Made by a program: the position numbers and the translations under genes. Of a stretch of 64,000 nt of DNA, positions 41,432 through 52,565 are shown piece by piece. The stretch comes from Patiria miniata (taxonomy: Eukaryota > Echinodermata > Asteroidea > Valvatida > Asterinidae). The stretch is from contig NW_024037070.1 in NCBI RefSeq assembly GCF_015706575.1, forward strand, positions 553,874 through 617,873. Reading direction: 5' to 3'. A model generated the notes under the pieces. It was given only the letters and a program-made list of their open reading frames with translations, was not told where the DNA came from and did no database searches. Positions within the stretch are counted from its first letter, which is position 1; each line of letters begins with the position of its first letter.

Positions 41432-43635
41432 GGCTTTTTCGCAATTTTGCGAAAAAGCCTTTGTTTTTGTTCTGGTTTTTTTTTTTTTTCTTTCTTCTTC
41501 TTTTTGTTCCACTTAAAATGCCATTGACTTTGTGCACGTTTTTTCTACACGCCACTTTTGGCATTAATCTTTGTCATACATCATTCAAAGTTTGCATAAG
41601 CATAGTCCCTATAGCAAAGATGTGTCCCGAAGATTGACGTCATGGTGACGTCATTGACTAATTTATTATAAATTTTTGTATATTTAATTTTTCCCATAGA
41701 CTTTGTACACAGAAATTAAAAAAATTGTCGATTTTCAAAGGGCATTTTTGACTTTTTGCCAGGAATTCATTTACACCAATCTTTGTCCAAGCAAAGACCC
41801 CAATTTAAACAACATTGTGGAATGATGACGTCATGATGACGTCATCCGGTGTTTATTTATCGGCAATTAAATTGTGACACTTTTAATATTTAAAAATGCA
41901 TAAGAAATCAACCATACGCGTCCGCAGCATTCTGTTGCCAGCAAGTGGTAGAGTAGGTTGAGGTCTTTATTTCATTCAGTGTGCGTGAAATCACGTGACC
42001 CTTGCTTCCGGTCGAAAAAGGCCAAAACCGGAAGTGGCTTATTATTTAAAAGTGGTAATAGATATGAACTTGCTTTCAACAGTGTTAGTCTCTTGGCTTA
42101 TAGTATTCTTCAAATCATCTACCGATGACGTCATGTAATCTTCGAGCGCCCTCTAGCGACAGGTTTGAAAATTTTCAAAAATGTATTTTGAATATATGAC
42201 ATAGCTGCCAACTTTTCAAAATCCCAATTAGTAATCGACCCGCGCGGTCATTTTCAACTTCTCGTTTTATCAAAAGCTTTACCAACATCGAGTACAGGTA
42301 CATGGTTTACATGTACACATACATGTGCGTACCCTTCTTGTTGTGAATAATAATGTACTGTAGGCCAAAAGATAATTAAAAAAAAAAAAATATAAATTAA
42401 TTTTGTTTTAATGTCTGTATTTGTTTGTTGAAGTCAAATAAATAATAACAACAATAACATGTGCGCATATTTTTTTTTGAGATGCATGCTATTGATGTGG
42501 CGTTTCGAGTTCGTATCATGTTTTTACACACAATGATTTAGGGCCACCGTATGCGATAGAAATATCCCGCCAACATACCTTGCAAACGCATGCTGATTTA
42601 TCTTTTCTGGACGTTGTGACAAACTCAAACTCTATTAGCAATTATTCCAACCATACTCTTATTAAATTCCATGATTAAAATCTCGCACTGATGGGTCTCA
42701 TCCCGACAATAAGCAACTAAATGTGCTCACGATCGTCACTGAAAGACACAACCACACATCCACGAGATGCACACAAATGACACACCATTGAAAAATATTT
42801 TTAGTCTGGTCCTCAAGTACTCCACTGCGCACACTGCATTGATGTCTATCAGGTGCTTGACTGCATTCTTATTAGACTTGTCACCAGTCCATCCATTATC
42901 GCGACATTTCGCCAGAAGTTTTCAGTCAAAAACGATACTATACAAGTATTTTTTTTTTTCGTTAGGTAGAAAATGGGAAATCATAATGTTTTAGTGGCAA
43001 ATCGTATTTTCGTAATTTAACAAACAATTCGTAATAATTACGAAAAAATCGTACTAGTTGGCAGCTATGTATATGTCTGTGGCGAAGTTTGTCGGAATCG
43101 CCTAAATATTGATGTATATGATGATCTTGACCCACTTAACACGTGTGCAAGTTTTAGGCGTACGACGTCATCAGACCGGAAGTTCCATTGAAAAGACCTT
43201 TTCTTTTTCAAAAATTGCTAACAAATCAATCCGTGCAGATATAATCTTGAATTGCCCATTAAATGATAGTGTAAACATTTGCCTCAACAGTGCCAAGTTC
43301 CAAGCTTGTCAAATTGTTTACACAGTTGACGCGACGTCGGCAAAAAATACCCTTACGCAAGTTGCGGTAGAGAGCTTTAAAACATGCACAGGACTTCCAC
43401 AATATGTATAGCACATGCACGTACGTTGTACATACGCACATACATCGTATGTCAGTCAGCCCGCAGCGCACGTGTTGCTGAGGTCAAATCATGTCCACAG
43501 TGACCGTTTTAGCCGATTTTCTGCTTACTTTAACGGATTTTATGTTCATGCATAGTCAGGGACATGTTATTGATAAAAAAAAATCATAATGCGGAAAAGC
43601 CCTATGTTCTGTTGCAAACAGACATAGATCTCTAG
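41432..43635 (+). mobile_element. Helentron-like module with mismatched ends (left type 3, right type 1)
   Basis: Left hairpin GGCTTTTTCGCA at 41432-41459; right end TGCGGAAAAGCCC with CTAG at 43632-43635. The ends belong to different types, unlike the other complete modules, so it is probably a recombinant. Its core is interrupted by a terminal-inverted-repeat element (42199-43070). Confidence 0.6.
42199..43070. mobile_element. Terminal-inverted-repeat element inserted in a module
   Basis: Ends ACATAGCTGCCAAC and GTTGGCAGCTATGT are perfect 14-bp inverses; ATATG lies directly outside both ends (42194-42198, 43071-43075), though the true duplication length is uncertain in this AT-rich target. 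The uninterrupted site exists in sister modules (GAATAGATGTCTGTGGCG). 872 bp without transposase; the frame 42767-42994 has no domain. Copy B contains the left part at the window edge (from about 63783). Confidence 0.65.
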
Positions 43636-44756
43636 TTTTTTTTCTTTTTCAGTCATTTTGCCCGTAGCATTTGTACACGTTTTTTTGTTACCGGCACTTT
43701 GGGCACTAAAATCAATCCGATGGACTTTATACTTGGCACACACTTAGACCAGCATCTGAAGTTGTGTGCCCAACATTGACATCATCGTGACGTCATCATG
43801 AGTCACGTGACATCACATTATATGCGATTTTTCTATTGTGACAGTTTTCTAGCAGAATTCGGCTAGATCTGACAGATTGGGCTATATCTCCAGAACTACA
43901 GGTCCGATTGGATTGAAAGGTGGTACATACCTAAACCTGAATGTGTTATAGATGAAAATTTAAGTGACGTCACGATGATGTCATTACGTGACATGTGACG
44001 TCACAATATAGGTGCATATTTTGAAGGCCTATATCTCCATGGCTACAGGTCCGATTGGGTTGAAACTTGGTATGTACCTATAAACCGGGATGTGTTATAG
44101 ATGAAAATTTAAGTGACGTTGCAACGACGTCATCACGTGATGTGACGTTGTCACGTGACATGTGACGTCATATTAAAAATTGCATATTTTGAAGGCCAAT
44201 ATCTACAGAACTACAGATCTGATTGGGTTGAAACTTGGTATGCACCTAAACTGGGATGTGTTTTAGATGAAAATTTAAGTGACGTCATGATTTAGTCATC
44301 ACGTGACATGTGACGTCATATCAAATGTGCATATTTTCAAGGCCAATATCTACAGAACTACAGGTCTGATTGGGTTGAAACTTGGTATGTACCTAGACCG
44401 GGATGAAAATTGAAGTGACGTCATGATGACGTCATCATGGGTTAAGTGACGTCTCGTTAAAGATTAATAGATTTAATCTTTAAAAATCAATATAAAATCA
44501 ACCGTGAGAGACCTGAACATGATTTTTGCGGGAATTGATAGAATTATCGAGGGTCTTCATTTTTTTAAATATGTGCAAAGTCACGTGACCCTTTCTTCTG
44601 GTTGAAACCGGAAGTGCCTTGTAATTTAAAATTGGTGAAAGATGTGAACTTGCTTTCAACGATGTATGCTCTGGCTAAGATCTTCTTTATAATGAAAGGT
44701 TTGCGGAAACAACATGCGTGAATAATTTCTAAACTATGAGAATGGTTCTGAAAAGA

Positions 44757-44948
44757 GGGGATTTTGACAAATCGGCCATTGTCAAACATTCCCACATCAA
44801 CGACCACAAAGTTGATTGGGATGCGGCCGAACTCATCGCACCGATCCAGTTCTGGCATCCAAGACGCATACGGGAAGCCATCGAGATCCGCAAGCACAAC
44901 ACAGTTCCGCAAGACATCTGGCATCTAGCTCCCACTTCTCCAGACTGA
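44757..44948 (+). CDS. Penelope-like endonuclease C-terminal remnant
   Basis: Reads FDKSAIVKHSHINDHKVDWD, then a helix-like REAIEIRKHN where the GIY-YIG catalytic glutamate lies, ending at the stop 44946-44948. The open frame begins at an ATG at 44736, but those first codons come from the inverted 3' copy, so the true element sequence starts near 44757. Only the last ~63 residues survive; GIY, YIG and the Arg/His residues are lost by 5' truncation. Non-functional. Confidence 0.65.
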   Translation, partial: GDFDKSAIVKHSHINDHKVDWDAAELIAPIQFWHPRRIREAIEIRKHNTVPQDIWHLAPTSPD

Positions 44949-45154
44949 TGGGTCTCCTATACCCTAGGTCCTCAGCTACCACCTTAGACTGATGGGTCTC
45001 CTATACCCTAGGTCCTCCCTCTACTGACACTGCAACCCTACTGTTCCACTTTAGTGGGCACCAAGCTTGCTCTAGGATCCCATCTACTTTCACACTTCAT
45101 TGATTTCGCCTTTTGCTACTTAAGTATTCACTTTCTTAGAGTTTAGGCACTCTC

Positions 45155-45188
45155 CTGAAGACGGTCAGAGCATACTGACCGGAATGTC
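45155..45188 (+). ncRNA. Hammerhead-like ribozyme motif, well formed
   Basis: CTGAAGA (core CUGANGA) at 45155-45161, perfect 7-bp stem CGGTCAG/CTGACCG (45162-45168 with 45175-45181) with loop AGCATA, then GAAT (core GAAA with the last position changed) and GTC at 45186-45188. It sits near the 3' end of a Penelope-like element, where hammerhead motifs are expected. Helices I and III are short, as in other Penelope copies, so activity may need a dimer. Confidence 0.6.
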
Positions 45189-45578
45189 GAGTTTATACCT
45201 CTGGTTCTTTTCAAAACCATTCTCATTGTTGAGAAATTATTCGCACATGGCGTTTCCGCAAACCTTTCATTATTTAGTATCTCCACCATGCAATGCCTCA
45301 AATCTTACTTAAGATCTTCTTTACCATAATATTATAGTTATAGATGAAACTTTATGTGACATCATCATGACGTCATCACGTGACATGTGACGTCATATTC
45401 AAAGCCCTATGAGAATGGAATCACATATTATATGCCACCATTTATTATAAACAGAACGTAGTGCTCAATTGAACAGTTTCTTGCTTGATGGAACATATAC
45501 TTGAAACTTAATTTACATGTCACATGTCACAAAAAGTTACCGAAACAGCCCTGTGTTTGTCTACAAACATAAGTATAG

Positions 45579-46552
45579 TTTTACTTTATTTTTTTATATT
45601 TTTCAGTCATTTTGCCCATAGCATTTGTGCACGTTTTTTTGTCCCCGGCACTTTGGGCACTAAAATCAATCCGATTGCCTTTTTACTTGGCACACACTTG
45701 GACCAGCACCTGAAGTTGTGTGCCGAACATTGACGTCATCGTGACGTGACATTATATGTGATTTTTCTGTTGTGACCATTTTCTAGCAGAATTCGGCTAG
45801 ATCTGACAGATTAGACTATATCTCCAGAATTACAGGTCCGATTGGGTTGAAAGTTGGTATGTACCTAGACCGGGATGTCTTATAGATGAAAAATTACTTG
45901 ACGTCATGATGACGTCATCACGTGACATATGACATCATATAAAATATACATATTTTGAAGGCCCATATCTCCTGAACTACAGGTCCGATGGGGTTGAAAG
46001 TTGGCATGTGCCTAGACCAGGATGTGTTATAGTTGAAAATTGAAGTGACGTCACGATGACGTCATCATGGGTCACGTGACGTCACGTTAAAGATTAATAG
46101 ATCTTTGAAAATCAATATAAAATCAACTGTGAGAGACCTGAACTTAACGTTTGCGGGAATCGATAGAATAATCCAGGGTCTTAATTTTTTTATATTATGT
46201 GCAAATCATGTGACCCTTCCTTCCGGTTCAAACCGGAAGTATCTTGTAATTTGAAATTGAGGAAAGATGTGAACTTGCTTTCAACGATATATGCTATGGC
46301 TAAGTTGTTATTTACAAACAAAAATATAGTTATAGATGAAAATTGATGTGACGTCATCATGAGGTCATCACATCACATGTAACATCAAAATTCAAAGCTC
46401 TATGGGAATGTAATCATATATTATACCCACCAGTTATTATCAACAGAACTACACATCCTTCCTGGATGGAACTTATACTTGAAACTTTACATGTCACATG
46501 TCACAAAAAAATACCGAAACAGCCCTGTGTTTGTCCACAAACATAAGTCTCG
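45579..46552 (+). mobile_element. Helentron-like module ending in type-4 right end
   Basis: Body from CCCATAGCATTTGTGCACG with ~150-bp CRE-bearing units; right end ACCGAAACAGCCCTGTG with hairpin TGTTTGTCCACAAACA and CTCG in place of CTAG at 46549-46552. No left hairpin, no gene. Confidence 0.6.
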
Positions 46553-47476
46553 TTTTTTTTTTTTGTTCTTATTTCTTCTTTTTGTTCCATGCAAAAACCC
46601 ATAAACCTTGTACACGATTTTAGTACACGCCACTTTTGGCATTGAACTTTGTCTTTATTCATTCAAATTAAGCATATGCATTGTCCTTATGGCAAAGTTG
46701 TGTCCCGAAGAGTGACGTCATGATTACGTCATCAGGGGTCACGTGACGTCATCACAAACATGCATATTTGAAGTCCTATATCTACAGAACTGTAAGTCCG
46801 ATTGGGCTGAAACTTGGTATGTGGGTAGACCGGGATGTGTTATAGGTAAAAATGAGGTGACGTCATGATGACGTTATCATGCAATTTTATATGAATATTT
46901 GAATTTTTTGACCTCTTAGCCATATCTCACGAACGCAATATGCAAAATTCTTTTTGTATTTGGTTCGTTAGGTAATAGGTATTTGCACAAAATTTTGAAA
47001 AGTGTATGACGTCATCATGACATCATCAAAAATGCCATTTTTCAAAACACATATAAGGAGAGGTCCGATCGTCATGAAACTTGGTGGGTAGGTAGATAAT
47101 GGTACTAGTATGCCAAGTCTGAAGTGACGTCACAATGACGTCATCGGTTGATTTTTTATGATATTTTTAATATTGATAATTTTATTCTGCTACCAAAATT
47201 GCACACTTCCTTTCATCAGATTAACTGTAAACTTGGTTCATACCCAGACCACAATGACAAAATGTGCATTGATAAGGGTTTTCAAGATGACGGCATCGCA
47301 GGGCATGTGACGTCATGTGATAAAGCTTTATTTTTGGAATTATTCTAAGCACCGTGAACAACCTTTAACTGTATTAAATACTCTAGAAAGTGACTGCAAA
47401 GGACAAACATAGCATAAACATTTGTAAAATGTGAAAAAGCCCTGTGTTCTGTTTTCAAACAGACATACAGCTCTAG
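46553..47476 (+). mobile_element. Helentron-like module ending in type-3 right end
   Basis: T-rich start, body from CCCATAAACCTTGTACACG, CRE pairs near 46860 and 47130; right end GTGAAAAAGCCCTGTG, hairpin CTGTTTTCAAACAG and CTAG at 47473-47476 followed by T. Confidence 0.6.
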
Positions 47477-47636
47477 TTTCTTTCTTCTTTTTGTTTCACG
47501 CAAATTTCCCTTAGACTTTGTACACGATTTTAGTACACGCCACTTTTGGCATTGAACTTCGTCATGCATCATTCAAATTAAGCATATGCATTGTCCTTAT
47601 GGCAAAGTTGTGCCCCGAAGAGTGACGTCATGATTA
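47477..47636 (+). mobile_element. Helentron-like module start, cut by LINE insertion
   Basis: Begins like 46553-46720 (TTGTACACGATTTTAGTACA, then GAAGAGTGACGTCATGATTAC) and stops at about 47636 where LINE sequence starts. Confidence 0.6.
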
Positions 47637-48043
47637 CTGGCCATACGTGTTCCGATTGTTGAGAAATGTTCGTTAAAAGTATCAGCAATGTCGGTGAGAT
47701 CATCAATGAATTCCCCATTCTGGGAAAAAATAGACTTTGGAATACTTGTCTGTTTATTGGGGAGAACCTCTTTTAGTTTTTTCCACAGAATGGAAGAGTT
47801 GCCTTTATTTTTTCCTCGTTGGTTGATTGAAAGTGTTCGCTTTTCTTGTGGATTTTTTTCAGTGGTCATGTTTCGAAGCTTTTTGTATGCGCTCCAATCA
47901 TTTTGTGAGCCTGAACATCTAACCACTTTATTTGCATGGTCTCGCTGTCGCATAAGTGTTAGAATTTCCCCATCGAGCCAAGGCAACAATGCACCACAAA
48001 TACATTTTGATTTCATTGGTGCATGGTGGTTAATAATACTCAT
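47637..48043 (-). pseudogene. LINE ORF2, inverted segment between endonuclease and RT
   Basis: Open on the minus strand (ATG at 48043 is internal to the parent protein). HAPMK, PWLD and RDHANK are the conserved landmarks of the linker that leads into RT in CR1/Jockey-type LINEs, and FNEHFSTIG normally lies shortly before the RT domain. Frame intact but detached from the rest of the protein by the inversion. Confidence 0.75.
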
Positions 48044-48079
48044 AAACTAAAACTACCTTACATAATTTAACGAACAAAT

Positions 48080-49230
48080 GTTTTCCGGCTATGGAGCGTG
48101 GGGAAATAACAGGCACTGTTTTTATAGATCTAAGTAAAACATTTGACTCTGTTGATCATGCAACTCTCCTAGATAAACTTGAAAGGGTTAATATGTCAAC
48201 CTCTGTCATCAACTGGTTTAAGTCATATCTAAGTGAACATAGTCAATCTGTGAATATTGAGGGCAACATATCTAAAGCCCTACCACTTAACACTGGCACT
48301 ACAGGGATCAATTTTAGGTCCACTGTTATTTATTATTTTAAGTGACCTTCCGCTTTGTATCCCTAGAGAGTGTAATTTGTGCTTTGTATCCCTAGAGAGT
48401 GTAATTTGTTCATGTATGCCGATGACTGGACATAAACGTGTAGTTCTAGCAGTGTTGATGAAATAGAGAACAACTTGAATACAGCCCTAGTGAGAATTTA
48501 TGATTGGTGCTTCAGAAACAAACTTACAATAAATGCCAGCAAAACCAAATCCATTCTTATTGGAACTAAAATGAAAGTCTGCAGTACTGACCTTAATGTC
48601 AGTATTGATGGTAGTCCAGTTGTAAAGGTGAACTCTTGTAAATGTTTAGGTGTTATTATTGATGACACTTTAAGTTGGGGCCTACACGTTGAATACGTGA
48701 AGAAAACTGTTTCCTCTAAACTAGGTATGCTAAATAGAATCCATGACTATGTTCCCCATAGCAGTCTGCACTCTCTTTTTGTTAGCTTAGTTATACCATC
48801 TTTAGATTATTGTAGTACTGTATGGGGAGGAAGGTACACATCACACGACAATATTCTTAATTAATGTCTGACAAGAGCAGCGCGGATAATCCTGAAGTGT
48901 GCATTCTTAACTCCTTCAGCCGATATGTTTGCTGGTCTTAATTGGATGTCATTTGCTGAAAGAGTTGAGTATAAAAAGGCTATTCTTGTTTACAAATGTA
49001 TAAACACAATTACTCCTTTGTATATGACAAATATGTTTGCACCACTTATTCAGATTCGTGAAACCAGACAATCCACTGATATGGCACTGAGGATTCCTTT
49101 TGCAAAAAAAACCCATGTTATGCCTCAAGCTTTGCTGTAACTGGTACAATCATATGGAATAATTTGCATGTGCCATTGAGACCATGACTTCTCTAACCTC
49201 ATTCAAATCTGAACTACGTAAAATGTTCAT
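48080..49230 (+). pseudogene. LINE ORF2 reverse transcriptase and C-terminus
   Basis: RT motif A (FIDLSKTFDSVDH) near 48120-48160, motif C MYADDW near 48413-48430, thumb (YDWCFRNKLTINASKTKSIL) near 48500-48560, C-terminal domain (SLVIPSLDYCSTVWGG) near 48785-48830, and LTRAARIILK near 48867-48896. A 29-bp tandem duplication (48352-48380 repeated at 48381-48409) just before YADD shifts the frame; further breaks occur near 48310 and 48864. The 5' part of RT is missing. Non-functional. Confidence 0.8.
48352..48409 (+). repeat. 29-bp tandem duplication in LINE RT
   Basis: GCTTTGTATCCCTAGAGAGT plus nine more bases occurs twice in a row. The extra 29 bp puts the upstream and YADD parts in different frames. 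Confidence 0.85.
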
Positions 49231-49292
49231 CAGTAATATTTCTGCAAATAAGTATGTGAGTATTTGTCGCTGTCTTCTCTGATAATACAAAT

Positions 49293-49792
49293 NNNNNNNN
49301 NNNNNNNNNNNNNNNNNNNNNNNNNNNNNNNNNNNNNNNNNNNNNNNNNNNNNNNNNNNNNNNNNNNNNNNNNNNNNNNNNNNNNNNNNNNNNNNNNNNN
49401 NNNNNNNNNNNNNNNNNNNNNNNNNNNNNNNNNNNNNNNNNNNNNNNNNNNNNNNNNNNNNNNNNNNNNNNNNNNNNNNNNNNNNNNNNNNNNNNNNNNN
49501 NNNNNNNNNNNNNNNNNNNNNNNNNNNNNNNNNNNNNNNNNNNNNNNNNNNNNNNNNNNNNNNNNNNNNNNNNNNNNNNNNNNNNNNNNNNNNNNNNNNN
49601 NNNNNNNNNNNNNNNNNNNNNNNNNNNNNNNNNNNNNNNNNNNNNNNNNNNNNNNNNNNNNNNNNNNNNNNNNNNNNNNNNNNNNNNNNNNNNNNNNNNN
49701 NNNNNNNNNNNNNNNNNNNNNNNNNNNNNNNNNNNNNNNNNNNNNNNNNNNNNNNNNNNNNNNNNNNNNNNNNNNNNNNNNNNNNNNNNNNN
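49293..49792. other. Assembly gap, 500 N
   Basis: A run of exactly 500 N, the usual placeholder for a gap of unknown size. Open frames running through it are artefacts. Confidence 0.99.
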
Positions 49793-50880
49793 TGTAATTT
49801 TATATCAGATTTAAATTCAAACAAAGTCCGTTTTGTAACAAGTCGATGTTGATCTTTCTGATGAACACTGCTGCTTGTGCAAAGCAAGCAGCACCCTCTT
49901 GTGGCAGAAAAAAAAATGTTTTGCCTTTTCGGTCAGAATTCTGCATTTTTCTTTGTCTCTTCTCATTCTTTAACAACAGGGGATTTGTGAAATAATGGAA
50001 AACATCATACATAATAAAGGAACACAGATCTGATTTTGCTTTTTATGGGAATTGATAGAATCCAGGGTCTTCATTTTTTGATAAAACGTGCACATTTGCA
50101 TGACCCTTCTTTCCAGTTAAAACCGGATGTGACTTAATTTTTGCAATTGGTAAAAATGTGAACTTGCTTTCAACGATGTACGGGTGGCTTTTCAAAAATC
50201 TGATAATCAAAGAACCGTAGGTCCAATTCCATTGAAAGGTTGTACATGCATAGTCAGGGATGTGTTATTGATAAAAAAATGCGGAAAAGCCCTATGTTCT
50301 GTTGCATTTTTTCCTTTTCAGTCATTTTTGCCCATAGCATTTGTACACGCTTTTTGTTACCGGCACTTTGGGGCACTAAAATTAATCTGATTGCCTTAAT
50401 ACTCGGCACACACTAAGACCAGCATCTGAAGTTGTGTGCCGATGTCATCACGAGTCACTTGACATCACATTATATGTGCATATTTTAAAGGTCTATATCT
50501 CCAGAACTGCAGGTCTGAAACTTGGTATGAACCTAAACCGGGAAGTCTTATAGATGAAAACTGAAGTGACGTCACGATGATATCATCACATGACATGTGA
50601 CGTCACATTAAACGTGCATATTTGGAGGCCAATATCTACAGAAATACATGTCCGATTGGGTTGAAAGATGGTTAAACCCTGATGTGTTATAGATGAAATT
50701 TGAAGTGACATCACAATGACGTCATCACGTGACATGTGACGGCATATTAAAAGTACATATTTGAAGGCCAATATCTACAGAACTGTATTGGTCCAGTCTG
50801 ACATGACATAAAAATACAATAACAAAATACCGAAACCACCGTATGTTTGTATGTTTGTACACAAACATAAGTAAATCTAG
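49793..50880 (+). mobile_element. Helentron-like module(s), copy B of 30731-31831
   Basis: Same order as copy A including the truncated type-1 right end near 50278 and the type-4 right end with CTAG at 50877-50880. Confidence 0.6.
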
Positions 50881-50883
50881 TTT

Positions 50884-51240
50884 TGGCTGTTTCGGCAACC
50901 AGCCGATTGGCAGCCTTTGTTTTCATTAAGATTTTTATTGGCTGTTTTGGCAACCGGCTGAAACAGCCTTTGTTTTTGTTAAAATTGGGTTTGTTGGGGG
51001 CTTTTCGCAAATTTGCGAAAAAGCCTTTCTTTTTGTTCTGATTTTTGGCTTTTTCGCAATTTTGCGAAACAGCCTTTGTTTTCGTTAAGATTTTTTGTTT
51101 TTCCTTTTTTTTGGCTTTTCCGCATAGTTGCGGAAAAGCCTTTCTTTTTGTTCTGGTTTTTTTGGCTTTTCGCAATCTTGCGAAAAAGCCTTTCTTTTTG
51201 TTCTGATTTTTGGCTTTTTCGCAATTCTTGCGAAAAAGCC
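50884..51240 (+). repeat. Stack of seven left-end hairpins, copy B
   Basis: Same seven hairpins as 31837-32195. Several arms here lack one T or A relative to copy A, which breaks arm symmetry and looks like homopolymer miscounting. Confidence 0.8.
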
Positions 51241-52559
51241 TTTCTTTTTGTTCTGATTTTTTTTCTTTCTTCCTCTTCCTCTTTCTCTTCCTCTTCTTCT
51301 TCCACTTCTTTTTTGCACAAAAATCCCATAGACTTTGTACACGTTTTTTTTCTACACACCACTTTTGGCCTTAAAACAATTCCGATTTCCTTCAAACCTG
51401 GCACATACTTAGAACATCACCTGCAGATGTGTGCCAAATCATTACGTCATGCTGACGTCATCACGCGATTCATTATAGAATTTTGAATATTTAATTTTTC
51501 CCATAGACTTTGTACACAGAAATTTAAAAAAAAAATGTCGATTTTCAAAGGGCATTTTCGACTCTTTGCCAGTAATTCATTTACACCACTCTTTGTCCAA
51601 GCAAAGACCCTAATTCAAACAACATTGTGGAATGATGACGTCATGATGACGTCATCCGGTGTTTATTTATAGGCAATTAAATTTGACACTTTTAATATTT
51701 AAAAATGCATAAGAAATCAACCGTACGCGTCCGCAGCATTCTGTTGCCGGCAAGTGGTAGAGCAGGTGAGGTCTTTATTTCATTCAGTGTGCGTGAAATC
51801 ACATGACCCTTGCTTCCGGTCGAAAAAGGCCAAACCGGAAGTGGCTTATTATTTGAAAGTGGTAATAGATATGAACTTGCTTTCAACTGTGTTAGTCTCT
51901 TGGCTGATAGTATTCTTCAAATCATCTACCTATGACGTCATTCAATCTTCGAGCGCCCTCTAGCGACAGGTTGAAAAAGTTCAAAAATGTATTTTGAATA
52001 GATGTCTGTGGTGAAGTTTGTCGGAATCGCCCAAATATTAGTGTGTATGATGACCTTGACCACTTAAGACGTGTGCGAAGTTTTAGGCGTATGACGTCAT
52101 CAGACCGGAAGTTACGTTAAAAAGACCTTTCCTTTTTCAAAAAATTGCTAACAAATCAATCCGTACAGATATAATCTTGAATTGCCCATTAAATGATAGT
52201 GTAAACATTTTCCTCAACAGTGCGCGAAGTTCCCAGCTTGTCAAATTGTTCACACAGTTGACGCGGCGTCGGCAAAAAATACCCTTGCGCAAGTTGCGGC
52301 AGAGAGAGTAAAAAATGCCGAGTCGACTCATCCAAGCATAAACCGCAAGTGTGTGCGTGTATACATACATTGACTAGATTTGGCATCGCCTGCTTCCCAT
52401 ACACCACACACGCACGTGGTCGTGAGGGCGCTGACCGTCCAAGCGCCACTCTAGCGAAGTTTACAGCAATCACTTCAAAATTGTGCGGCGAAGAAATTCT
52501 CCTACATAAAAGAAAGCGAAAAAGCCCTGTGTTCTGTTTCGACAGACATACAGTTCTAG
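51212..52559 (+). mobile_element. Helentron-like element, complete type 3, copy B
   Basis: Counterpart of 32167-33510; CTAG at 52556-52559. Confidence 0.65.
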
Positions 52560-52565
52560 TTTTTT

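Larger units (their letters stand above)
30731..42416. repeat. Segmental repeat, copy A
   Basis: This block recurs as 49793-64000 at very high identity. Differences near the gap are mostly one-base length changes in homopolymers. The one large difference is the 2.5-kb element at 56184-58712, absent from copy A. See findings for haplotype versus true duplication. Confidence 0.9.
44690..45309 (+). mobile_element. Penelope-like element, short 5'-truncated copy
   Basis: Flanked by the 14-bp direct repeat TAAGATCTTCTTTA (44676-44689 and 45310-45323). The 3' end (about 45207-45273) reappears as an imperfect inverted copy of ~66 bp at the 5' end (44690-44756; both include AATGAAAGGTTTGCGGAAAC), a known trait of Penelope elements. 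It contains the C-terminal endonuclease codons, a duplicated 40-bp unit (GACTGATGGGTCTCCTATAC near 44945 and 44985) and a hammerhead-like motif. A ~36-bp tail separates the inverted end from the right duplication. Confidence 0.75.
43636..45578 (+). mobile_element. Helentron-like module ending in type-4 right end, with Penelope insertion
   Basis: Body from CCCGTAGCATTTGTACACG; four ~148-bp internal units (43850-44460) each with CCGATTGGGTTGAAACTTGG and CRE-like sites. The right end is ACCGAAACAGCCCTGTG, hairpin TGTTTGTCTACAAACA and TATAG at 45578. The Penelope-like element 44690-45309 lies inside. Confidence 0.6.
47637..49292. mobile_element. CR1/Jockey-type LINE with 5' inversion
   Basis: Two oppositely oriented parts of one LINE ORF2. 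Minus strand 48043-47637 encodes the segment before the RT (NHHAPMKSKCICGALLPWLD, RQRDHANKVVRCSGSQNDWS, FNEHFSTIG). Plus strand 48080-49230 encodes RT and C-terminus (TGTVFIDLSKTFDSVDHATL, MYADDW near 48413, TINASKTKSILIGTKMKV, DYCSTVWGG). The head-to-head order matches a twin-priming 5' inversion. About 100 residues between the two parts are missing. It ends at the assembly gap. Confidence 0.8.

Noticed and set aside
44945-45020. Duplicated 40-bp unit as an independent minisatellite
   Set aside because: Only two copies and both inside the Penelope-like element; treated as part of it.
49150-49887. Open frames crossing the N run
   Set aside because: Composed mostly of unknown residues from the assembly gap.
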